Part shown: in pieces, positions 1-6,480 of the stretch
How the letters are laid out: every line of letters begins with the position of its first letter
How positions within the stretch are numbered: position 1 is the stretch's first letter
NCBI RefSeq assembly: GCF_014117325.1
Contig: NZ_CP059732.1
Location: 6,213,001-6,277,000 of the forward strand
Direction of reading: 5' to 3'
DNA: 64,000 bases
Source: Spirosoma foliorum
GTDB lineage: Bacteria; Bacteroidota; Bacteroidia; Cytophagales; Spirosomataceae
Notes under the pieces: generated by a model
What the model saw: the letters and a program-made list of their open reading frames with translations, nothing else
Told to the model about the DNA's origin: nothing
Database searches by the model: none
Made by a program: the position numbers and the translations under genes

Positions 1-290
1 TCGCCAGTAGTACTCAGAAAGACCACAGCCCGGTATCGTTTCAGGTTTTCTTCGGTAAAGCGGGCTGCGTTTTCAGTAGTATCTACCGCAAAGCCTTTCT
101 CTTTACCCAATTGGAACAACGCTTTCTGCCCTGCCCCAATAGAAGCATGACGAAAAGCGGCTGTTTTGCTGAACACCAGAATACGCGGTGGGTCAACAAT
201 ACCCACATACGACCATAGACCTGTGGATACCAGCCCAATCAGTAGCGTTCCGAATAGCCATTTAAGCGGATTAGGGATACGTTGTAACAT
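1..290 (-). CDS. ThuA-like domain protein (partial, 5' part only)
   Basis: The reverse strand is open from an ATG at 290 to the window edge, so only about 96 N-terminal residues are present. They start with a hydrophobic signal or anchor segment (about residues 8-28, PLKWLFGTLLIGLVSTGLW), followed by PRILVFSKTAAFRHASIGAG and a later YRAVVFLSTTGD. This pattern, a beta strand, FSKTAxFRHxSI, then a V-F-L-S/N-T-T-G-D strand, is typical of the ThuA-like (trehalose-utilization, glutamine-amidotransferase-like) fold in secreted Bacteroidota proteins. It is divergent from the Nudix regulator at 419, with two operator-like repeats between them, so it is a plausible target of that regulator. The catalytic role is unknown, as for most of the family. 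Confidence 0.75.
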   Translation of the reverse strand, partial: MLQRIPNPLKWLFGTLLIGLVSTGLWSYVGIVDPPRILVFSKTAAFRHASIGAGQKALFQLGKEKGFAVDTTENAARFTEENLKRYRAVVFLSTTG

Positions 291-338
291 CGAAAAGTGC
301 TCGATTATTTAGTGAAAAAATTGAAGGATTCTCAAAAG

Positions 339-394
339 CGTAATTTTTACGAAATAAAGGTAAGGCGTTTTTCTTCTAATTCGTAAATTTTACG
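339..394. promoter_or_regulatory. Paired operator-like inverted repeats in divergent promoter
   Basis: Two related inverted repeats lie between the divergent genes: CGTAA-TTT-TTACG at 339-351 and CGTAAA-T-TTTACG at 382-394. Both are 13 nt and perfectly symmetric in the arms. Their starts are 43 bp apart, about four helical turns, so a dimeric regulator could bind both on the same DNA face. The nearest candidate is the Nudix-winged-helix regulator encoded directly downstream, acting on itself and the ThuA-like gene. The repeats are seen directly; the regulator assignment is inference. Confidence 0.5.
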
Positions 395-406
395 GAATGT
401 TTTTTT

Positions 407-414
407 TAGTTTTG
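407..414 (+). promoter_or_regulatory. Bacteroidota -7 promoter element (TAGTTTTG)
   Basis: TAGTTTTG matches the Bacteroidota -7 consensus TAnnTTTG exactly. It ends only 4 nt before the ATG at 419, so transcription would begin at or beside the start codon and the mRNA would be leaderless or nearly so. The second operator-like repeat (382-394) sits just upstream, about where the -33 region would be, which fits repression by occlusion. Confidence 0.5.
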
Positions 415-418
415 ATGT

Positions 419-1290
<872 letters not shown>

Positions 1291-1301
1291 TATCCATTAA
1301 A

Positions 1302-1655
1302 TCACTGAACCACAAAGCTTTCGTTTGGATTAGCCTGCACCACGAATGTTTTGGTCAAAGTTTCGGTGTCGGTCATAACCGTTAGGTGGTAGGTACCCGT
1401 TTCAAGATTCGAGAAGTCAAATTGCTGACTCAGTCCTTTTTTCAGATTCACGGTTGATTTATAAACAACCTGTCCGTTGGCATCCCAAATAGCTAATTTC
1501 CCTTTGGTCTGAATCGGCTGAACGTATAGTTTGATTTTCTGCCCGGCGGTCATCACAACACGAGTCTGGGTAGAAGAAGGTTGTATAGTTGAATTGTTTG
1601 CAAATGATGCGGTACTAGCTACCAGGCCCAACATCAGAATCAGTACATTTTTCAT
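1302..1655 (-). CDS. Small secreted protein with C-terminal beta-sandwich (DUF3244-like)
   Basis: The protein is 117 residues from the ATG at 1655. This start is preferred over an upstream one at 1709 because it begins directly with a signal peptide (MKNVLILMLGLVASTASFA), and a near-consensus -7 element (CAACTTTG, reverse strand 1705-1698) overlaps the upstream start. The mature part has the pattern KIKLYVQPIQTKGKLAIWD, then GQVVYKSTVNL, then LETGTYHLTV. This resembles DUF3244 and Por-secretion C-terminal modules of Bacteroidota and points to an exported beta-sandwich. No catalytic motif is visible. It is convergent with the regulator at 419 and stands alone. Function unknown. Confidence 0.65.
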   Translation of the reverse strand: MKNVLILMLGLVASTASFANNSTIQPSSTQTRVVMTAGQKIKLYVQPIQTKGKLAIWDANGQVVYKSTVNLKKGLSQQFDFSNLETGTYHLTVMTDTETLTKTFVVQANPNESFVVQ

Positions 1656-1896
1656 GGCTTTTGTTAGTAAATGTTTGTTTGTCTCGTTTGAGTAGGACAA
1701 AGTTGCCACTGAACAATCGGGCCAGAAACTAAAAGGCGATGAGCCTTCAAATCAGGAAGATGAGTATGGATTTTTCCGGGATGAGCGAAAAGTCACTCCT
1801 GTGCCTTAAGGCTAAAAACACAGATAGTACATGTGTCGTACTACGTCTTAATCGGTTTAATAATCTTCCCTTAACACGCAACAAAAACCGGGGCTT

Positions 1897-1904
1897 TACC
1901 TTTG
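1897..1904 (+). promoter_or_regulatory. -7 promoter element (TACCTTTG)
   Basis: TACCTTTG matches TAnnTTTG exactly, 24 nt before the ATG at 1929. It supports that ORF as a real transcribed gene and argues against a longer reading frame starting at 1739, which would span the promoter. Confidence 0.45.
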
Positions 1905-1928
1905 TGGTGGTCAATATGAATCATCGTT

Positions 1929-2204
1929 ATGCGCTTTATCGCTGTTTTCAATCAATTTCAAACGTCTTATGGATTAGGGTTTGATAGCTTACTCGATGCT
2001 GTCGATTTCCTGTTCTGGGGCTACGAAGATCACGAATTAATGCCGGAAGGTGTTTATGATATCCTGGCCGATCAGGCTACGCCTTATGAGCATGCGGGCC
2101 AATTGCTGGGTTCGACCAGTGCGGCTTCCATCCGCACGATCGCTACCGATTACCTGGCGAACATTCGGCAATTGAGCTACTTCCTGCGCTCTAGTGCTGG
2201 TTAG
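1929..2204 (+). CDS. Small protein of unknown function
   Basis: This 91-residue ORF has no family I can name. It is acidic and Leu/Ala-rich, with FDSLLDAVDFLFWGYEDHELMP in the N-terminal half and an Ala/Ser/Thr-rich helix (STSAASIRTIATDYLANIRQ) in the second half. There is no signal peptide or membrane segment. Support comes from an exact -7 promoter element 24 nt upstream and ordinary codon use. A different-frame ORF (1739-1984) overlaps its start but crosses the promoter and has no protein-like composition. It may be a lineage-restricted cytoplasmic protein. Confidence 0.5.
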   Translation: MRFIAVFNQFQTSYGLGFDSLLDAVDFLFWGYEDHELMPEGVYDILADQATPYEHAGQLLGSTSAASIRTIATDYLANIRQLSYFLRSSAG

Positions 2205-2467
2205 GCAAACTAGATTCTACGAGGACTCTGTGGGATTCTATAGCGCTGATAACTAGCGACAATAGAAGCCAAAGAATCCCTGAGAATCTAAACAGACAGC
2301 CGATTAATCAATAAAAAACGCACTCATTCATTTTTCGCAATTCTGAGGGCTAACAAAATCAACCCTTCGGAGTTGTAAAACGGGCATGCCAGCTCGGTCT
2401 GTAGGTTCATTATACCTCCAGATTATCGATCAGGCATCCTTATGCACTACCAACTCAACAATTCACT

Positions 2468-2749
2468 ATGGCTCATCATCGATTAAAAGCAACGTCTAAT
2501 AATATTAACAATCTCTGGTTTGGGGCCGACACGCCTATCCGCCAGTATAAAATCAAGTCGAATCCCGAGTTATGGGAAGCTTGCCAGCGTATTAGCCGGG
2601 TATTCAAGGCTCCCTCTGGTGCATCTGCTGCCGAGTACTACACCAAGTCAGATCGAGCTGCCTTTGCCAGAGCCGTTCAACAAAAATTATATCAGCCCAC
2701 AGCGAGTCGGCAAGCTCATTATTATTGCCGCCAATTAGAAGCCGCCTGA
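2468..2749 (+). CDS. Small basic protein of unknown function
   Basis: This 93-residue ORF is rich in Ala, Arg, Lys and Tyr (for example KAPSGASAAEYYTKSDRAAFARAV) with no signal peptide or membrane segment. Predicted pI is high, so it could bind nucleic acid, but no known motif is present. The gene lies between about 260 nt of featureless DNA upstream and the compound palindrome at 2759. An overlapping +1-frame ORF at 2520 looks like a shadow. I do not recognise a family. Confidence 0.45.
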   Translation: MAHHRLKATSNNINNLWFGADTPIRQYKIKSNPELWEACQRISRVFKAPSGASAAEYYTKSDRAAFARAVQQKLYQPTASRQAHYYCRQLEAA

Positions 2750-2758
2750 TAACATAGC

Positions 2759-2883
2759 GTGGATAGCGCGAACGTCTACGTTCGTGCTATCTATTCCCCG
2801 GCCTCTGGCCGGAATAATATAAGAGACAATCGGCCAGAGGCCGAAGAATAGATGGCACGAGCGAGGACGCTCGCGCCATCCAC
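2759..2883. repeat. REP-like compound palindrome, copy 1
   Basis: A 38-bp arm (2759-2796, starting GTGGATAGCGCGAACG) pairs with 2846-2883 (ending GCGCCATCCAC) with about 5 mismatches. Each arm is itself a small hairpin (GCGCGAACG..CGTTCGTGC and GGCACGAGCG..CGCTCGCGCC). Between them lies a second inverted pair, the palindrome CCGGCCTCTGGCCGG at 2798-2812 facing CGGCCAGAGGCCG at 2831-2843. The frame GGCGCGAG..CTCGTGCC is shared with the elements at 4346 and 28790, so these form one dispersed family. No transposase is encoded in it. Confidence 0.75.
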
Positions 2884-2961
2884 AATACATATAGCAAACC
2901 ACTAACAATCAACAGATTAAAACCTTAATACTGGCATAACAAACCAGGCATTCATATTACA

Positions 2962-2990
2962 TTTGGGTAATATAAGGGGCTATAGCTTTG
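2962..2990 (+). promoter_or_regulatory. Complete Bacteroidota promoter (TTTG-N17-TAGCTTTG)
   Basis: TTTG at 2962-2965 and TAGCTTTG at 2983-2990 are 17 nt apart, matching the -33/-7 arrangement of the Bacteroidota primary sigma factor. The predicted start is about 10-15 nt before the ATG at 3012. A short inverted repeat (CTTTG-TAGAAAAA-CAAAG, 2986-3003) overlaps the -7 element and the probable 5' end. Confidence 0.6.
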
Positions 2991-3011
2991 TAGAAAAACA
3001 AAGCTTTTTCC

Positions 3012-4322
3012 ATGAAAATAGCCTCTCTACCTCTCTCACTCACCACGGGTTGTGTGCTTATAGCTGGTTTAGTCGTATCGGCCTGCGAAGATCATCGGAT
3101 TCCGGCCGTTCTTCCCGCCTTTTCCGAAGCATCGAACCCAGCCATACTGGCTACCTCTCCCAACGGTACGGTTCTTTACAATGGTGGATTCGGTTCTGCT
3201 ATCGCCCAGGATCACACCGACCCAACGGTATTTTACCTATTGACCGATAGAGGGCCAAATGCAGCGGGTGCAGCGGCCAACACCATCATTTTCGGTAAAG
3301 CGGATTTCACTCCACAAATCGGCCGATTCCATGTAGTTGGCAATCAGCTGGTTTTAGAAAAAGTTATCCTCCTCAAAAATGCCGCTGGCCAATTATTAAC
3401 CGGGCTCCCGAACCCAATCGGTCAGGGAAATACGGGCGAAATTGCGCTCGACCTGAACGGACAAACGGTTGCGCCTAACGCCGATGGTATTGACTCCGAA
3501 GGGCTTGTATTAGCTTCAGATGGGACGTTCTGGATCAGTGATGAGTACGGTCCGCACATCGCCCACTTCGACGCTACCGGTAAAACTATCGAACGCATTA
3601 ACCCATTTGGTTCGGGTACTGGCGGACGCACGCTCCCTAAAGTGCTGGCCCGTCGTCGGCCTAACCGGGGTATGGAAGGCTTGACTATTACGCCCGATGG
3701 CAAAACATTGGTTGGCCTGATGCAGTCGCCGATGTACAATCCATCGTCGGGAGCCGTATCGGGATCGACTGTGTTGCGCGTTATCACCTTCGATATCGCC
3801 ACTGGTGCCACGAAGCAATATGCCTATTTGATGGAAAATTCGACTCTGACGGGCTGTAGCGAAATTGCGGCCATCACGAACACAACGTTCATCGCTTTAG
3901 AACGCGATGGTAACTATGGTGGAAATTCCGTCTCGCCAGCTACGTTCAAACGGATTTATAAATTCGATCTCGCTGGTGCAACTGATATCTCAGACCCAAC
4001 GAATAGCGATGCGGGTAAACTCTATAATGGCTTGACAGTAGAACAACTTAAAGACAAAGCAGGCTTACAGAATGCAGGAGTTGTTCCGGTCACCAAAACG
4101 CTGGTTTTCGATATCCTGACTGAGATTTCACCCGTTTACCCGCACGACAAAGCAGAAGGTGTTACTATACTTAGCCCAACTCAACTGGCGATTTCGAACG
4201 ATGACGATTTCGGTGTAGTCGACAACGGGAAGAATGGATTCACGACCAAAATTCTGCCCGCTACGGGCAAGGTTGATCTCAACCGAATCTATTTCGTGAC
4301 GTTAAAAGCACCGCTTAAATAA
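3012..4322 (+). CDS. Esterase-like/phytase-like family lipoprotein
   Basis: This 436-residue protein starts with a lipoprotein signal (MKIASLPLSLTTGC..LVVSAC, lipidated Cys25). The mature part matches the pattern of the "esterase-like activity of phytase" family (PF13449 type): FYLLTDRGPNAAG near residue 75, GIDSEGLVLASDGTFWISDEYGPHIAHFD (about 160-190), NRGMEGLTITPDG, and a late acidic PHDKAEGVTIL..ISNDDDFG. Such proteins form beta-propellers and are predicted phosphoesterases. It has its own full promoter and is followed by a compound palindrome, so it is monocistronic. Its neighbours (regulator, TonB receptor, beta-propeller phytase at 10754) support a role in releasing phosphate from organic phosphates at the outer membrane or periplasm. 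Substrate is inferred. Confidence 0.8.
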   Translation: MKIASLPLSLTTGCVLIAGLVVSACEDHRIPAVLPAFSEASNPAILATSPNGTVLYNGGFGSAIAQDHTDPTVFYLLTDRGPNAAGAAANTIIFGKADFTPQIGRFHVVGNQLVLEKVILLKNAAGQLLTGLPNPIGQGNTGEIALDLNGQTVAPNADGIDSEGLVLASDGTFWISDEYGPHIAHFDATGKTIERINPFGSGTGGRTLPKVLARRRPNRGMEGLTITPDGKTLVGLMQSPMYNPSSGAVSGSTVLRVITFDIATGATKQYAYLMENSTLTGCSEIAAITNTTFIALERDGNYGGNSVSPATFKRIYKFDLAGATDISDPTNSDAGKLYNGLTVEQLKDKAGLQNAGVVPVTKTLVFDILTEISPVYPHDKAEGVTILSPTQLAISNDDDFGVVDNGKNGFTTKILPATGKVDLNRIYFVTLKAPLK

Positions 4323-4345
4323 AGCGGGTAGTTTTGATAGTGGTA

Positions 4346-4444
4346 CTGGCGCGGGTATTTACCCGTGCCTTTTCATGTAGTCAGTATTCACTGACGCCAG
4401 CGAATGCTGGCTAAATTAATGGCACGAGTAAATACTCGCGCCAG
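4346..4444. repeat. REP-like compound palindrome, copy 2
   Basis: The arms CTGGCGCGGGTATTTACC.. (4346-4369) and GGCACGAGTAAATACTCG.. (4421-4444) are 24 bp and pair with two mismatches. Each arm is itself a hairpin. The middle holds two short hairpins, TCAGTATTCACTGA and CCAGCGAATGCTGG. It is nearly identical to the element at 28790 and shares the GGCGCGAG..CTCGTGCC frame with copy 1. It lies between the stop codon of the phytase-like gene and the regulator, where it may also help end transcription. Confidence 0.75.
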
Positions 4445-4519
4445 ATTGCTTAACAAAAATTTCACATTACGGATGCTGAGCGAGGCTTTATCTTTATAGA
4501 TTCTACCAATCTCTACAGA

Positions 4520-6211
4520 ATGCATCGCCTTTGTGCCCATACCTTAATTCGTTGCCTGCGTTTACGTATAAAACTCCTATTTTTCATCGTTTGGGGACTT
4601 TTTAGTGTTCCGTCGTCGGCTCAGGTTCTTACCAATACAGAGCAGCTTTCACGCCAATACCCCGACTCCGCTTATCGGCTCATCAAGGTTATGCTCGATA
4701 AAGCCGTTAATCAAAACGATCGACCGATGGAGGGCGATTGTCTCCAGCAAATTGGTTTGCTCCTGTATCATCAGGGGAGTTATGTGCAGGCCATCGATTA
4801 TCTGCTACAGGCCCAGAAAATCTTCCTCAACACCAACGATACCCAACGGTTGGCCCGCAATCGGAATGAACTCGGTACGGTTTATTACTATAATGAGCAG
4901 GTAGATCGCGCACAGAGTCAGTTCAACGAAGCACTGAGTTTTTACCGTCAACGTAACAACGTCGAAGGGTTAGCCCAGACGTATGCTAACATCGGGCATA
5001 TCTACGAAAAGCGAAAAGATCCTAAACAGGCCTACCATTACCAAAAACTGGCGCTGGCCAACAGTCAGGCAGCTAATGACGTGACTAGCCTGACTAAAAT
5101 CTATGAAAATCTGGGCAGTATTTTTGAAGATGAAGCCCGCTACGACTCGGCCCATTTTTATTATCAACATGCGCTGACGCTCGCCCAGAAAACCCATGAT
5201 GAGATTGGCCAGATTGAAATCATCAACAACCTTGGCGATGTTTTTCGGAAAACAGGCCGCTATCAGGAAGGGTTGAAACTCTCAAACGAGGCCATGAATC
5301 GGGCGAAACAAACGGGCGAATTGTACCAGCTTAGCGCGGCCCTTCGCGATATTGCCAAAACGTATCGCTTCCTCAATCAACCGGACAGCGCCTACGCCTA
5401 TCTGGAACGAAGCCGTGACTTAGTCGATGCCATCTATGCCGCCGAAAATACCCGCCAGATTACGTTACTGCAAACACTCTATGATGTTGAGCGGAAAGAC
5501 AGTGAGATTGCGCAGTTGAACGCCCAGAAACAAGTTGACTTCGTGATTATCATTGCGGCCAGTGTTGTGCTGGTCTTGATTGGGATTCTGGCTGCGGTTG
5601 TCATTAGTCGGCAACGGTTGAAACTTCGAAATGAACAGGCGCTCAATCAGCAGAACCAACAGATATTCCAGACCCAGAACGAGCTGATGCAGGTGGAATT
5701 GAAGAACCAGCAACTGGAAGAAGAAAACCTGAAAGGTCAGCTTGAGTTGAAGAGCAAAGAATTAACGACGCATACGCTACAAATCATTCAGAAAAATCAG
5801 GTGCTGGAAGAACTCAAAGAAGATCTGACAGCGATTTTGAAAGACGACAAACGCGATCAGAAAAAACAACTCCGACAACTGGTTGAAAAAATCAGCCTGA
5901 ACTTTAGTCAGGACAAATACTGGGATGATTTCAGAACGATCTTCGATCAGGTTCATCCTTATTTCTTCACGCAACTCACGCAGCATTTCCCAGACTTGAC
6001 CGCCACCGACCTGCGCCTGATTGCCTTACTGAAAATGAACATTAGCTCTGCCGATGTCGCTACGTTGCTCGGGATTTCATCGGATAGTCTGCGGGTTTCT
6101 CGTTATCGACTTCGTAAAAAGCTAGGTCTTGCCGAAGGCGAATCGCTCTCGGCCTATATTCAGCGCTTTCCTTTGCAGCCGCTACCATCGCCAGAAAGCA
6201 GCACGATTTAG
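4520..6211 (+). CDS. TPR membrane regulator with C-terminal helix-turn-helix
   Basis: This 563-residue protein has a cleavable or anchoring N-terminal hydrophobic segment (about 15-34) and six or so tetratricopeptide repeats (about 40-310; repeated motifs such as AxxYxNLGxIYE and YxxALxLAxK). A single transmembrane helix follows (about 339-362), then a long coiled coil (368-455), and a C-terminal LuxR-like helix-turn-helix (about 494-540: LTATDLRLIALLKMNISSADVATLLGIS..SLRVSRYRLRKKLG). The layout suggests a periplasmic TPR sensor and cytoplasmic DNA-binding domain on one chain, common beside nutrient-uptake genes in Bacteroidota. It lies upstream of the TonB receptor at 6481, separated by 270 nt that carry a direct repeat and a promoter. 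It is therefore the likely regulator of the receptor-phytase operon. Confidence 0.8.
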   Translation: MHRLCAHTLIRCLRLRIKLLFFIVWGLFSVPSSAQVLTNTEQLSRQYPDSAYRLIKVMLDKAVNQNDRPMEGDCLQQIGLLLYHQGSYVQAIDYLLQAQKIFLNTNDTQRLARNRNELGTVYYYNEQVDRAQSQFNEALSFYRQRNNVEGLAQTYANIGHIYEKRKDPKQAYHYQKLALANSQAANDVTSLTKIYENLGSIFEDEARYDSAHFYYQHALTLAQKTHDEIGQIEIINNLGDVFRKTGRYQEGLKLSNEAMNRAKQTGELYQLSAALRDIAKTYRFLNQPDSAYAYLERSRDLVDAIYAAENTRQITLLQTLYDVERKDSEIAQLNAQKQVDFVIIIAASVVLVLIGILAAVVISRQRLKLRNEQALNQQNQQIFQTQNELMQVELKNQQLEEENLKGQLELKSKELTTHTLQIIQKNQVLEELKEDLTAILKDDKRDQKKQLRQLVEKISLNFSQDKYWDDFRTIFDQVHPYFFTQLTQHFPDLTATDLRLIALLKMNISSADVATLLGISSDSLRVSRYRLRKKLGLAEGESLSAYIQRFPLQPLPSPESSTI

Positions 6212-6324
6212 GCGATTCGGTTAGCCTTCACAATTAGGAAACAGTTTAGTAACAATAAGATAATGGCTTTCACTAACCAAGTCAAATCATTAATAATCAG
6301 TACTTTAATGGCAGTTTAATTCTA

Positions 6325-6375
6325 TTGTTGCCTTTCTGTTCACACCCTAAAACGTCTTGTTGCCTTTTTGTTCAC
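6325..6375 (+). promoter_or_regulatory. 19-bp direct repeat, candidate activator site
   Basis: TTGTTGCCTTTCTGTTCAC (6325-6343) and TTGTTGCCTTTTTGTTCAC (6357-6375) differ at one base. Their starts are 32 bp apart, close to three helical turns. The second copy ends 8 bp before the -33 TTTG of the receptor promoter. This is the placement expected of an activator that contacts RNA polymerase. The candidate protein is the TPR-HTH regulator encoded just upstream. Confidence 0.6.
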
Positions 6376-6383
6376 GGGTCAAA

Positions 6384-6416
6384 TTTGTCCGGTTCATCCG
6401 CTCTCCCTCACCTTTG
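6384..6416 (+). promoter_or_regulatory. TonB receptor promoter (TTTG-N21-CACCTTTG)
   Basis: TTTG at 6384-6387 and CACCTTTG at 6409-6416 (one mismatch from TAnnTTTG) are 21 nt apart. The expected transcript starts near 6423 with a leader of about 55-60 nt before the ATG at 6481. The imperfect -7 box fits an activator-dependent promoter. Confidence 0.5.
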
Positions 6417-6480
6417 CGACACCAACTTAGTACGGCCTTGGCCTTCCGGTAAGCCCCGCTAGTTGTCATTCGCAAACTGT

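Noticed and set aside
1739..1984. 81-codon ORF upstream of the small gene at 1929
   Set aside because: It spans an exact promoter -7 element, overlaps the better-supported ORF in another frame and has no protein-like pattern.
2520..2738. +1-frame ORF inside the small gene at 2468
   Set aside because: Shadow reading frame without promoter or plausible composition.
2759..2883. Insertion sequence or transposon
   Set aside because: No transposase ORF, no flanking target duplication; better described as a REP-like palindrome.
3422..3818. Two minus-strand ORFs inside the phytase-like gene
   Set aside because: Opposite-strand shadows of a well-supported coding sequence.
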